Shown here: piece after piece, positions 41,516 through 50,463 of the stretch
Numbering within the stretch: the stretch's first letter is position 1
Layout of the letters: every line of letters starts with the position of its first letter
From: Martelella sp. AD-3
GTDB taxonomy: Bacteria > Pseudomonadota > Alphaproteobacteria > Rhizobiales > Rhizobiaceae
DNA length: 64,000 nt
Reading direction: 5' to 3'
NCBI RefSeq assembly: GCF_001578105.1
Contig: NZ_CP014275.1
Location: 2,356,001-2,420,000 of the forward strand
Translations under genes and position numbers: made by a program
Notes under the pieces: generated by a model
Seen by the model: the letters and a program-made list of their open reading frames with translations, nothing else
The model's database searches: none
What the model was told of the DNA's origin: nothing

Positions 41516-41788
41516 ATGGCACAGCTCGTATCGATCACGCTCCAGGATACCAATGACGGCCGGATGATCGCCGACGCGATCCGGCAGGACAATCCGGGCG
41601 TGGAAACGCTTTCCATGCCCGGCGCGCTGAAGCTCGACCGCGCCGGCGACCTCGTCATCCGCGCCTCCACCGTTTCCGAGAAGCTCGGGCGCGAATGGGA
41701 TCCGCAGGAAATTCACATGACCATGATTTCCATGGCCGGCAACCTGGACGAGGACGATGACTATTTCGCCCTCTCCTGGAACCGTTGA
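41516..41788 (+). CDS. dmpM: Phenol hydroxylase effector (coupling) protein
   Basis: 90 aa, MmoB/DmpM family: VSITLQDTNDGRMIADAIRQ, then ALKLDRAGDLVIRA. It binds the hydroxylase and tunes electron transfer and substrate access. Thirteen bases after dmpL and 17 bases before dmpN. Confidence 0.94.
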   Translation: MAQLVSITLQDTNDGRMIADAIRQDNPGVETLSMPGALKLDRAGDLVIRASTVSEKLGREWDPQEIHMTMISMAGNLDEDDDYFALSWNR

Positions 41789-41805
41789 GAAGGGGAAAGA
41801 AGACA

Positions 41806-43320
41806 ATGGCAAAGAAACTCGGCCTCAAGCAGCGCTACGCGCTTCTCACCCGCGGCCTCGACTGGCAGACCACCTATCAGCCGATGGACAAGGTCTTCCC
41901 CGAGGCGACCTTCGAGGGCATCAAGATCCGCGACTGGGACAAGTGGCAGGACCCCTTCCGCCTCACCATGGACGCCTACTGGAAGTTCCAGTCGGAAAAG
42001 GAGCGCAAGCTCTACGCCGTGCTCGACAGCTTCGCCCAGAACAACGGCCAGCTCGGCCTTTCCGAGGCGCGCTATCTGAACGCGGTGAAACTGTTCCTGA
42101 CCGGCGTCTCGCCGCTCGAATATCAGGCCCATCGCGGCTTCGCCCATGCCGGCCGCCAGCTTCCGGGCGTCGGCCCGCGCATTGCCGCGCAGATGCAGTC
42201 CCTCGACGAACTGCGCCACGCCCAGACGCAGATCCACACGATCTCGCACTACAACAAGTTCTTCGACGGCCTGCACGAATTCCCGCATATGCATGACCGG
42301 GTCTGGTACCTGTCCGTGCCGAAGTCCTTCTTCGACGACGCCCGCACCGCCGGCCCGTTCGAGTTCATGATCGCGATCGGCTTCGCCTTCGAATATGTGC
42401 TGACCAACCTGCTCTTCGTGCCCTTCATGTCGGGCGCGGCCTATAACGGCGACATGGCGACGGTGACCTTCGGGTTTTCCGCCCAGTCGGATGAAAGCCG
42501 GCACATGACGCTCGGCATCGAGGTGATCAAGTTCCTGCTGGAACAGCACCCCGACAACCTGCCGATCGTGCAGCGCTGGGTCGATAAGTGGTTCTGGCGC
42601 GGCTACAAGGTGCTGAGCCTCGTCGCCATGATGATGGACTACATGCTGCCCAAGCGCATCATGTCGTGGAAGGAGGCGTGGGAAATCTATTTCGTCCAGG
42701 CCGGCGGCGCGCTTTTCGAGGATCTCGCCCGCTACGGCCTGCGTCCGCCCAAATATCACGAGCAGGCAACGGCCGAGGCCGATCATCTGTCGCACCAGAA
42801 CTGGTCGATCTTCTACAACTACACCCAGGCCGCCGCCTTCCACACCTGGTTGCCGGATGCCGAGGAGATGGGCTGGCTTTCGGAGAAGTATCCGGACACG
42901 TTCGACAAGTATTACCGGCCACGCTACGAACAGTGGCGGAAGATGGACGCAGACGGCAAGCGCTTCTACAACAACGCCCTGCCGCAGCTCTGCAATTGCT
43001 GCCAGATCCCCATGGGTTACACGGAACCCGGCGATCCGAACACGATCTCCTTCCGCGAAAGCACCTACAAGGGCGAGCGCTATCACTTCTGTTCCGATGG
43101 CTGCAAGGACATCTTCGACCACGAGCCGGAGAAATACGCCCAGGCCTGGCTGCCCGTGCACCAGATCTTCCAGGGCCATTGCGGCGGAGCCGATCTCGGC
43201 GATGTGTTGAAGTGGTACAACATGAATGTCGGCGCCGACAACATGGACCAGTCCGTCTCCCCCGACCAGAAGCTCTGGGAGGAGTGGCAGAACGAACGCG
43301 CCAAGGTGGCGGCCGAATAG
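41806..43320 (+). CDS. dmpN: Phenol hydroxylase alpha oxygenase subunit (diiron)
   Basis: 504 aa from ATG 41806. All six diiron ligands are in place with family spacing: Glu105, Glu135 and His138 (LDELRH), Glu196, Glu230 and His233 (SDESRH). A C-terminal YHS domain (CNCCQIPMG and YHFCSDGCKDIF) has Cys pairs for a metal. This subunit hydroxylates phenol to catechol with O2. DmpN-type rather than methane-type by neighbours. Confidence 0.95.
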   Translation: MAKKLGLKQRYALLTRGLDWQTTYQPMDKVFPEATFEGIKIRDWDKWQDPFRLTMDAYWKFQSEKERKLYAVLDSFAQNNGQLGLSEARYLNAVKLFLTGVSPLEYQAHRGFAHAGRQLPGVGPRIAAQMQSLDELRHAQTQIHTISHYNKFFDGLHEFPHMHDRVWYLSVPKSFFDDARTAGPFEFMIAIGFAFEYVLTNLLFVPFMSGAAYNGDMATVTFGFSAQSDESRHMTLGIEVIKFLLEQHPDNLPIVQRWVDKWFWRGYKVLSLVAMMMDYMLPKRIMSWKEAWEIYFVQAGGALFEDLARYGLRPPKYHEQATAEADHLSHQNWSIFYNYTQAAAFHTWLPDAEEMGWLSEKYPDTFDKYYRPRYEQWRKMDADGKRFYNNALPQLCNCCQIPMGYTEPGDPNTISFRESTYKGERYHFCSDGCKDIFDHEPEKYAQAWLPVHQIFQGHCGGADLGDVLKWYNMNVGADNMDQSVSPDQKLWEEWQNERAKVAAE

Positions 43321-43390
43321 ACCGCGCGGTCGCATCCGCCCGGCACATGAGGCGCCGGGCAAGGTCTCATTCGTTTTCAAGGAGGAAACC

Positions 43391-43762
43391 ATGGGCGTTG
43401 TCGCTCTTGACCCCGATTATGCCGAGAAGGTCGAAATCCGCGACCGGCTGGAGAATTTTCACGGCAACCAGCTTGTCTACATCCACTGGGAAGAACATCT
43501 GATGTTCTGCGCGGCAATCGCCTTTCCGCTGCCGCCGGCCATGCCCTTCGGCGCGATCCTCAGCCAGATCCTGCCGACCTATTACGGCATGCATCCCGAT
43601 TTCGAGAAGATCGACTGGAGCGCGGTGCGCTGGACGATCGACGGCAAGGAGGCCCATCCCGATCCGGAGAAGTCGCTTGCCGAAAACTGGATCGGCCACA
43701 AGTCGCTGATCCGCTTCTGGACGCCGGGCCTTTCCGGTGTCGGCGGCGTGGCGACCGTCTAG
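43391..43762 (+). CDS. dmpO: Phenol hydroxylase gamma subunit
   Basis: 123 aa from ATG 43391 (GGAGGAAACC). Family features FHGNQLVYIHWEEHLMFCAA and the C-terminal HKSLIRFWTPGLSGVGG. Small oxygenase subunit that completes the alpha-beta-gamma core. Length matches DmpO (~119). Confidence 0.93.
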   Translation: MGVVALDPDYAEKVEIRDRLENFHGNQLVYIHWEEHLMFCAAIAFPLPPAMPFGAILSQILPTYYGMHPDFEKIDWSAVRWTIDGKEAHPDPEKSLAENWIGHKSLIRFWTPGLSGVGGVATV

Positions 43763-43790
43763 GACGGTCGTTCAAAGGCAATCGCGCATG

Positions 43791-43823
43791 GAGAACATTT
43801 CCGGCGTAACCGGCGGTGTTCTC
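43791..43823 (+). promoter_or_regulatory. Intercistronic hairpin between dmpO and dmpP
   Basis: GAGAACA (43791-43797) pairs with TGTTCTC (43817-43823), and CCGG with CCGG inside. No T-run follows, so it is more likely an RNA-stability or processing hairpin than a terminator. It may set reductase level relative to oxygenase. Confidence 0.45.
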
Positions 43824-43848
43824 CCAGAGAATTTGAGAGAGGCGCCCC

Positions 43849-44907
43849 ATGGCCTTCAGACTGACCGTCGAGCCGATCGGCGAAACCATCGAGGTCCGCG
43901 AGGACCAGACCATTCTCGACGCCTGTCTCAGGCAGGGCATCTGGCTGCCGCATGCCTGCGGCCACGGGCTTTGCGGGACCTGCAAGGTCGATGTGCTGGA
44001 GGGCGAGGTGGACCATGCCGATGCCTCCTCCTTCGCGCTCATGGATTTCGAGCGCGAGGACGGCAAGACGCTTGCCTGCTGCGCGCGGCTGACGGAAGAC
44101 GTGGTGATCGAGGCGGAGATCGACGAGGACGAGGATGCCGAACACATTCCGATCCGCGACTTCTCGGCGACGGTCACGAAAATCGTTGACCTCACCCCCG
44201 ACATCAAGGGCATCTGGCTGGCCATCGACGGCGACCCGATCCGTTTCCAACCTGGCCAGTATATCAATCTGACCGTGCCGGGGGTCGAAGGACCGCGCGC
44301 CTTCTCCATCGCCTCAAGCCCCCAAGACGGCGCGACGATCGAACTCAACGTGCGCAAGGTGCCGGGCGGCAAGGCAACGCCGCTTCTGCACGAGACCCTT
44401 AAAGAAGGCGATCATCTTTCTTTTACAGGCCCTTACGGCCAGTTCTTCACCCGACGCTCGCGCGGCGGCACGCAGATCTTCGTCGGCGGCGGCAGCGGGC
44501 TTTCCAGCCCGAAATCCATGGTGCTCGATCTTCTGGAAAGCGGCTGGGACGAGCCGGTCTATCTGTTCCAGGGCGCGCGCGGGTTGAAGGATCTCTACTA
44601 TCGCGACCTGTTCGAGACGCTCGCCGCCGAGCACGGCAATTTCCGCTACGTTCCGGCGCTGTCCGAACCCGACCCCGGCGACGGGTGGCAGGGCGAGACC
44701 GGCTTCATCCACGAGGCGCTGCAGCGCGCCTTTCCCGACGGTTTCGCCGACACCACCGCTTATCTCTGCGGGCCGCCGCCGATGATCGAGGCGACCATCC
44801 GCACGCTGATGCGCGGTTTTCTGTTCGAGGAAGGAATCTTTACCGAAAAGTTCCTGACGGCGGCCGACGAGGACAGGATCAAAAGCCCGGTCTTCCGCCG
44901 CATCTGA
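43849..44907 (+). CDS. dmpP: Phenol hydroxylase reductase
   Basis: 352 aa. N-terminal plant-type [2Fe-2S] domain with Cys37, 42, 45 and 77 or 78 (HACGHGLCGTCKVDV), then an FAD domain with GPRAFSIASSP, and an NAD(P)H domain with IFVGGGSGLSSPKSM and YLCGPPPMIEATI. It passes electrons from NADH to the diiron site. No DmpQ ferredoxin, ring-cleavage genes or DmpR regulator are nearby. Confidence 0.94.
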   Translation: MAFRLTVEPIGETIEVREDQTILDACLRQGIWLPHACGHGLCGTCKVDVLEGEVDHADASSFALMDFEREDGKTLACCARLTEDVVIEAEIDEDEDAEHIPIRDFSATVTKIVDLTPDIKGIWLAIDGDPIRFQPGQYINLTVPGVEGPRAFSIASSPQDGATIELNVRKVPGGKATPLLHETLKEGDHLSFTGPYGQFFTRRSRGGTQIFVGGGSGLSSPKSMVLDLLESGWDEPVYLFQGARGLKDLYYRDLFETLAAEHGNFRYVPALSEPDPGDGWQGETGFIHEALQRAFPDGFADTTAYLCGPPPMIEATIRTLMRGFLFEEGIFTEKFLTAADEDRIKSPVFRRI

Positions 44908-44918
44908 CCCGCCTCCTA

Positions 44919-44987
44919 GCGCATCGGCCCGAAAATCGGAATCGATTTTTGGAAAGAACGATGCGTAGATTCAATAGGTTAGAGCGT
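44919..44987. repeat. Rhizobial intergenic repeat downstream of dmpP
   Basis: Type GCGCATCGGCCCGAAAATCGG, with arms CGCATCG (44920-44926) and CGATGCG (44959-44965), then GTAGATTCAATAGGTTAGAG. It can form a hairpin between the convergent dmpP and lipoprotein genes. Confidence 0.55.
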
Positions 44988-45605
44988 GGCGGCGATCCAG
45001 CCGACGATTTCGGCCTGGACGTCGGCGAAGGCCTTGTCTAGGGCGGCAACGAGCACGCCGCTCGATGCAGACGGGTTGACGCCGACGCTGCTTGCAAACA
45101 GGCGCTGGGCCCTGACGACGCCGGTGCGGTCATCGAGGAGCTTGACCGAGAGCACTACGTCCGCCGTGCCCGGCCCCGCCGCGTCGATTGCGAATTCGCG
45201 GATCTCCACCACCACCTGATAGTCGATCGCAAGCCCCTGCCCCGGCATGCCGACGCCGCCGAAGAGGCCGGTGTTCTCCAGCCCCGCAACGAGCCGTGCC
45301 TGAATGACCGACGGCAACAGATCGCTCCACTGGGCGTTGGCCAGATAGCGAAGCTCGGAACCGGAAAGTCTGACGACGATGCCGCGATTGTCGAGCACCT
45401 GGATGGCCGAGGGGGTCGGAACGAGAAGCTGGAGCCGGGCCGTGCGCGCGCGCTCGGCCGTCACCGGGCTCGCCGCCCGTGCCGTCAGGTCAAACGTATC
45501 GCTCGGCGGACGAAGGGCGCAGCCGCTGAGGCCCGCCGCGAGGAGACCGAGCGCAACGAGCGGTCCTACCAGCGCTCCGGCTTTCTCTCGCGCGGCAAAA
45601 AACAT
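44979..45605 (-). CDS. ABC transport auxiliary lipoprotein (PqiC/ABC_trans_aux)
   Basis: 208 aa from ATG 45605. Signal with lipobox LSGC (Cys at about residue 29). LQLLVPTPSAIQVLDNRGIV and YQVVVEIREFAIDAAGPG fit the auxiliary family. Outer-membrane-linked partner of the MlaFED-type transporter encoded next; same strand. Confidence 0.85.
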   Translation of the reverse strand: MFFAAREKAGALVGPLVALGLLAAGLSGCALRPPSDTFDLTARAASPVTAERARTARLQLLVPTPSAIQVLDNRGIVVRLSGSELRYLANAQWSDLLPSVIQARLVAGLENTGLFGGVGMPGQGLAIDYQVVVEIREFAIDAAGPGTADVVLSVKLLDDRTGVVRAQRLFASSVGVNPSASSGVLVAALDKAFADVQAEIVGWIAATL

Positions 45606-45755
45606 GCTTCCGTCCTTCCTGGGACCTGCTAATCCATTCATTTCAATGAAGTAAGGCATAAGAACCGGATTGCAAAGGTCCTGATAGCGACTTTCTCCCG
45701 CCAGGACGCGCTTTCGGCGGGCCTCTTTCAGACCGGCGCAACCAGGCCTTGAACC

Positions 45756-47126
45756 TCAATAGCGATTGCGACCGTCATAGGTCTTCATGGTGTCCGTACC
45801 GAAGATGAACTGCTGCGGATCGTTGCTGATGGAATTGATCGTCCGGTTGAGACTGTCGACCGTCCGGCGCGTATCGGACACCAGCGCGCGGACATCGCGC
45901 AGTCCGGAGCCCGAGAAATTCTCGAGGTTCGCGGTGATCGGACCGATGCGGGCATTCAGCGTCTCGGCGGCCTGCTGCACCGCAGCCAGGGTCTGGCGGG
46001 CCTGGTCGGACAGCGATTCGACATTGTCGGACCCCAGCAGGTTGTCGACCTTCACCAGCACGTCATTGACGCGCGAGGAGGCCTCGTTGAGCTTGACGGA
46101 AAGCTCGCTGATATTGTCGATCGCCGTGTCGATGTTCTGGGTCTTCGAATTCACGCTGTCGGCCACGTCGCGGATCGAGGCCACGGCCTGCTTGGCGTCG
46201 GCCATGACCACCGCGAGATCGTCGACGGAAGTGCCGACCTTGTTGGCGTCGATCGCCGAGACAATGGCATCGACTTTCTTGAAGACGTCAAAGGCCTGAT
46301 CGCCGAAGGTGCTGTAGCTTTCAACCGCGTCGGCGAACTTGGCAATCACATTGTCGAGGTTCTTCGAGGCGACGGCGACATTGGCGGTGATCGTGTTGGC
46401 ATTGTTGATGATGCTTGCGACCTCGTCCGGATTGACGGCCTTGATCACCTTGTCGAGCGAATCGACCGTCGTCTCGAGCCGGCCGGAGAGACTGTCGACG
46501 GTGCGCGACAATTTGCCGACGGTCTCGAGGAAATCGCCGATCTCGTCGGAATTGTCGGCAAGCGCTCCGGTGAAGGTCTCGACATTGCTGACCGTCTTCG
46601 TCAGTGTCGGGGATATGTCCTCGACCAGCGTCTGAACGTCGCTTGCCGTCGAATCGATCCGTTTCATGATCCGGTCGGCCGTCGTCAGCAGGTTGGAAAG
46701 ACTGGACTTGTCGGCCGTCAGTTCGGCGGGCTGGTCGTTCTTCAGCGCTTCCTGCAGGATGTTCGGTCCGTCCTGGCCGTTGGCGGCAAGTTCGATATAG
46801 CCGGTTCCGGTCAGGCCCTGAAGCTCAAGCTTGGCGGTGGTGCTGTCATGAACCGGCGTGGCAGCCTTCACCTCGGTGCGGGCGATGGTGAAGCGCGGGT
46901 CCTCCGGGTCAATTTCCAGGGCCTTGATCGAGCCGACCTGGATGCCGTTGAAACGCACGGCGGAGCCGACGCTTAGGCCGTTGGCCGAGCCCGGAATGCG
47001 CACGATCAGTTCGGCGATCGGTCCCTGCCGGCCGTATTCCTGCAGCCAGAACACGAAGCCGGCGGCCGAGGCCAGCACCAGCAGTACGAAAAAACCGACA
47101 ATGGTATAGTTAGCTTTGGTTTCCAT
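45756..47126 (-). CDS. mlaD: MlaD/MCE-family substrate-binding protein
   Basis: 456 aa. One membrane anchor (about residues 9-29, FFVLLVLASAAGFVFWL), MCE domain (about 40-115, GSANGLSVGSAVRFNGIQVG), then a long helical, heptad-like region (about 140-440) with repeated V-D-S/T patterns that may form a tunnel or needle. It carries lipids between membranes. The C-terminal helical part is much longer than in E. coli MlaD (183 aa). Confidence 0.92.
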   Translation of the reverse strand: METKANYTIVGFFVLLVLASAAGFVFWLQEYGRQGPIAELIVRIPGSANGLSVGSAVRFNGIQVGSIKALEIDPEDPRFTIARTEVKAATPVHDSTTAKLELQGLTGTGYIELAANGQDGPNILQEALKNDQPAELTADKSSLSNLLTTADRIMKRIDSTASDVQTLVEDISPTLTKTVSNVETFTGALADNSDEIGDFLETVGKLSRTVDSLSGRLETTVDSLDKVIKAVNPDEVASIINNANTITANVAVASKNLDNVIAKFADAVESYSTFGDQAFDVFKKVDAIVSAIDANKVGTSVDDLAVVMADAKQAVASIRDVADSVNSKTQNIDTAIDNISELSVKLNEASSRVNDVLVKVDNLLGSDNVESLSDQARQTLAAVQQAAETLNARIGPITANLENFSGSGLRDVRALVSDTRRTVDSLNRTINSISNDPQQFIFGTDTMKTYDGRNRY

Positions 47127-47135
47127 GCCTGCCCG

Positions 47136-47954
47136 TCAACGCTGTTGTTGGCCATCTGCGGCGTTTTCGAAAATAGCGCGGGACCTCTTGCCCCTGAAAT
47201 AGCTCTGGACCCACGGGTCATCGAAGGCGAGCATCTTGTCGAGCGTTCCCTCGACCAGCACCTTCTTCCTTCCAAGCACCGCAATCCTGTCACATACGGC
47301 GTGCAGGCTGTCGAGGTCGTGAGTCACCATATAGACCGTAAGGCCGAGCGTGTCACGCAGCCGGCCGATCAGTTCGTCAAACTCGGCCGCGCCGATCGGG
47401 TCAAGGCCCGAGGTCGGCTCGTCCAGAAACACCAGGTCCGGGTCGAGCGCCAGCGCCCGGGCAAGCGCCGCGCGCTTGATCATGCCGCCGGAAAGCTCCG
47501 AGGGATAACGCTCCGCCGCCTCGGGCCTCAACCCCACCATCTCGATCTTCAGCCGCGCGAGATCGTCCATCATCGCCTTGGGCAGATCGAGATATTCGCG
47601 CATCGGCACCTGCACGTTTTCAAGAACGGTAAGGCCGGAAAACAGCGCCCCCTGCTGGAACAGGACGCCGACGCGCATATCGACGGCGAGCCTGTCTTCA
47701 TAACTCAGATTGTCGAAATCCCTGCCGAAGATCGAGATCGTGCCCGCCTGGCGCGCATTCAGCCTCAGCACCGTGCGCATCAGCACCGACTTGCCCGTGC
47801 CCGACCCGCCGACGAAGCCGAGAATTTCGCCGCGATAGACGTCGAGATCGAGATCTTCGAGCACGGTCGGACCGCCAAAACCGACGGTGAGCCCGCGCAC
47901 GCTCAGAATGGTTTCGCGGTCTTCTTCCGTTCTGCTGTCGACCTCGCCGTTCAC
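47136..47954 (-). CDS. mlaF: MlaF-type ABC transporter ATPase
   Basis: 272 aa from GTG 47954 (GAGGAGC). Walker A GGSGTGKS, signature ELSGGMIKRAALARAL, Walker B LVFLDEPTSGLD, and the H-loop THDLDS. Drives the lipid transporter with MlaE and MlaD; nine bases from mlaD and ten from mlaE. Confidence 0.94.
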   Translation of the reverse strand: MNGEVDSRTEEDRETILSVRGLTVGFGGPTVLEDLDLDVYRGEILGFVGGSGTGKSVLMRTVLRLNARQAGTISIFGRDFDNLSYEDRLAVDMRVGVLFQQGALFSGLTVLENVQVPMREYLDLPKAMMDDLARLKIEMVGLRPEAAERYPSELSGGMIKRAALARALALDPDLVFLDEPTSGLDPIGAAEFDELIGRLRDTLGLTVYMVTHDLDSLHAVCDRIAVLGRKKVLVEGTLDKMLAFDDPWVQSYFRGKRSRAIFENAADGQQQR

Positions 47955-47964
47955 CGCCTGCTCC

Positions 47965-49179
47965 TCAATAATCGATCGCTGCGTAGAAAATGGCGAATAT
48001 GCCGTCGGCGAGGATCACCACGAAGATCGACTTCACCACCGACGCCGTCACCTTCTGGCCGAGGGATTCGGCGCTGCCGCCGACCTTCATGCCCTCAAGG
48101 GCCGCGATGATGGCGATGATCAGCGCCATGACGGGGGCCTTCAGCATGCCCGAGATCACGTCCGCCATGTCGACGGCCTCGTGGAAGCGCTGCATGAAGG
48201 TCTCGAGCGTGATCCCGGAATAGACATCAAGTACCACCACCGCGCCGGCAAGCGCGGCGAAGTTGGCGAGGATCGTCAGAAGCGGCAGCGCGATCAGGAG
48301 CGCCACCATACGCGGAAACACCAGAACGGAGACCGGATCGAAGCCCATCACCCTCAGCGCGTCGATTTCCTCGCGCATGCGCATGGCGCCGATCTCGGCG
48401 GTGATCGCGCTGCCGGAGCGTCCGGCGATCATGATCGCGGTCAAGAGCACGCCGATTTCGCGCAATTGCAGAATGCCGACGAGATCGACCACGAAGAGCT
48501 CGGCGCCGAAATAGCTGAGCTGGAAGGCGCCCTGCTGGGCAATGATGGCTCCGACGAGGAACGACATCAGCGCAATGATCGGCACGGCGCGCACGCCCAT
48601 ATGGTCGAGCTGGGCCGTGATGGCCGCCATATTGACGCCGCCGCCCCTGGACAGAAGCGCCTTCAGGCCGAGAAAGAGCGCGCCGAAAAAACCGATCCCG
48701 CGGAAGACATCGCGCCCGCCCGCCACCGCCGACCTGCCGACCGGATCGAGAATGATCTCCGGCAGGCTCTTGCGCGGCGTTTCCGACTTTTCCGGCTCCG
48801 GCAAGGTTTCCGGAATGGCCTCCATGAGATCGGAAACGCGCGCATCCATTCCGGCGACTTCGGTCTCGAAACCGGCAGCCCTGCATTCGGCCTGCACCTC
48901 GCGCACCAGCCAGGCGCCGGCCGTGTCGAGCCGCTCCAGCCCGGAAAGGTCGACCACCGCCGTGCCGCCCCGCCCTTTCAGCCGTCCGGCCAGCTGATCG
49001 ATCTCGCCGCTCAGCGGGCGCGCATTGCGAACCGTCCAGAACCCCTGCAGAAAAAGGGTTGTGGTCGTTTCGCCGTCGCCGGGCGTAACCGTCAGGGAGG
49101 CTTTCGTTTCGTCCGCGTTCTGCAAATGCAAGTATCCAGTGTTCCGCGCCGGTACGACGCCGCATCGGCCCCGGCGCAA
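47965..49179 (-). CDS. mlaE: MlaE-type permease with N-terminal STAS domain
   Basis: 404 aa from TTG 49179 (GAGG upstream); no ATG lies before the STAS region, so the start is uncertain. A STAS domain (about residues 40-120, GGTAVVDLSGLERLDTAG) is fused to a MlaE permease (about 150-404) with IGFFGALFLG and ITAEIGAMRMREEIDALRVM. STAS is MlaB-like in E. coli; here it is fused, as in many Alphaproteobacteria. Confidence 0.9.
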   Translation of the reverse strand: MRRGRCGVVPARNTGYLHLQNADETKASLTVTPGDGETTTTLFLQGFWTVRNARPLSGEIDQLAGRLKGRGGTAVVDLSGLERLDTAGAWLVREVQAECRAAGFETEVAGMDARVSDLMEAIPETLPEPEKSETPRKSLPEIILDPVGRSAVAGGRDVFRGIGFFGALFLGLKALLSRGGGVNMAAITAQLDHMGVRAVPIIALMSFLVGAIIAQQGAFQLSYFGAELFVVDLVGILQLREIGVLLTAIMIAGRSGSAITAEIGAMRMREEIDALRVMGFDPVSVLVFPRMVALLIALPLLTILANFAALAGAVVVLDVYSGITLETFMQRFHEAVDMADVISGMLKAPVMALIIAIIAALEGMKVGGSAESLGQKVTASVVKSIFVVILADGIFAIFYAAIDY

Positions 49180-49525
49180 AATGCCTCATCCGCCATGGCA
49201 GCGGGACATCGGCCGAACCATCGCAAGCCGGAAGACCCGAGAACGTGACGATCGACCGCGATCATGACCTTTGTTAGGCTTTTCATGCCGGGAAAGAGAT
49301 TGCAAGTCTTTTGAATGATATAGCGCGTCAGCCGCGAAAGTGGAGTCTGTATCGTCCGTTGACCCAATCTATCGGACGATGCAACAAATCTGCATCGATG
49401 CCGTCAGTCCCGCTGATTGAAAGCCCGGCCTTGCCCGACTGTCGAATGATTGCGGGATGCACGGTTTTCGCAAACGCCCCGGCCCGAAGAAGCACAGCCG
49501 CGAAGGCGCGATCGGGACGCTCCGG
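49180..49525. other. Intergenic region without a supported gene
   Basis: About 345 bases between the mlaE start and the end of the LpxH-like gene. It must contain the mla promoter. Several open frames cross it but none shows codon bias or motif. Confidence 0.5.
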
Positions 49526-50356
49526 TCAGGCCGCGCGGCCCTTGGCCTTGGCCGCCATGATCAGCGGCGCGATGTCGGCATCGTCCGCCTCCTGCGGCTC
49601 GTCTTCGGCCACGCCCTCGATCTTATGCCAGTTGATCAGCTCGAACGTGCCGTCGAAATGCTCGGCAACCGCGGTGCAGCTTTCCACCCAGTCGCCGGTG
49701 TTGATATAACGGATGCCGTCCATGTCTTCCATCACCGCATGGTGGATATGGCCGCAGATGACGCCGTCGACCTCGTTCCTGCGCGCCTCGTCCACGACCA
49801 CGCGCTGGAACTCGCCGATGAAGTTGACGGCATGCTTGACCTGCAGCTTGGCCCAGGCGGAAAACGACCAGTAGGGCATGCCGAGCTTACGGCGCACGGC
49901 CGCCAGCACCTGGTTGATGGCGATCGCGGCATCATAGGCCCAGTCGCCGAGATAGGCGACGATGCGCGCGTGGCGGACGACGACATCGAACTCATCGCCG
50001 TGGATGACGAGATATTTCTTGCCGTCGGCCGCCTCGAAGATCATCCGCTCGGCAACTTCGACGCCGCCGAAATGCGTGCCGGGAAAATCCCGCAGGAATT
50101 CGTCGTGATTGCCCGGAATATAGACGATGCGCGTGCCCTTGCGGGCCTTGCGCAGCATTTTCTGGATCACGTCGTTGAAGGGTTGCGGCCAGTACCAGCT
50201 GCGCTTCAGCCGCCAGCCGTCGATGATGTCGCCGACGAGCACGATCGTCTCGGCCTCGTGGTGGCGCATGAAATCAAGCAGGAAATCCGCCTTGGCGGCC
50301 TTCGACCCCAAATGAAGGTCGGAAATGAAAAGCGTTCTGAACTGTCTGGGTTCCAT
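49526..50356 (-). CDS. LpxH-like UDP-diacylglucosamine diphosphatase family phosphoesterase
   Basis: 276 aa from ATG 50356 (GAGG upstream). Calcineurin-like metal-binding motifs: DLHLG, VLVGDIIDGW, YIPGNHDEF, VIHGDEFD and ICGHIHH. Also resembles LpxH homologues with the RLKRSWYWP segment. Alphaproteobacteria often use LpxI for lipid A, so this protein's substrate is uncertain. Confidence 0.82.
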   Translation of the reverse strand: MEPRQFRTLFISDLHLGSKAAKADFLLDFMRHHEAETIVLVGDIIDGWRLKRSWYWPQPFNDVIQKMLRKARKGTRIVYIPGNHDEFLRDFPGTHFGGVEVAERMIFEAADGKKYLVIHGDEFDVVVRHARIVAYLGDWAYDAAIAINQVLAAVRRKLGMPYWSFSAWAKLQVKHAVNFIGEFQRVVVDEARRNEVDGVICGHIHHAVMEDMDGIRYINTGDWVESCTAVAEHFDGTFELINWHKIEGVAEDEPQEADDADIAPLIMAAKAKGRAA

Positions 50357-50463
50357 CGCCTCAACCCGCCATAGCCCCCGGCGGCCTCTGTGCATCCATG
50401 GATGGCACCCTTAAAACACGAGTCGTATTTCAGCTTGATGACAGGCCGCCCCGGCGGACGCTC

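Noticed and set aside
43226..43390. Longer N-terminus for dmpO (178 aa)
   Set aside because: The extra part overlaps dmpN in another frame; ATG 43391 has GGAGGAAACC before it and gives the family's length.
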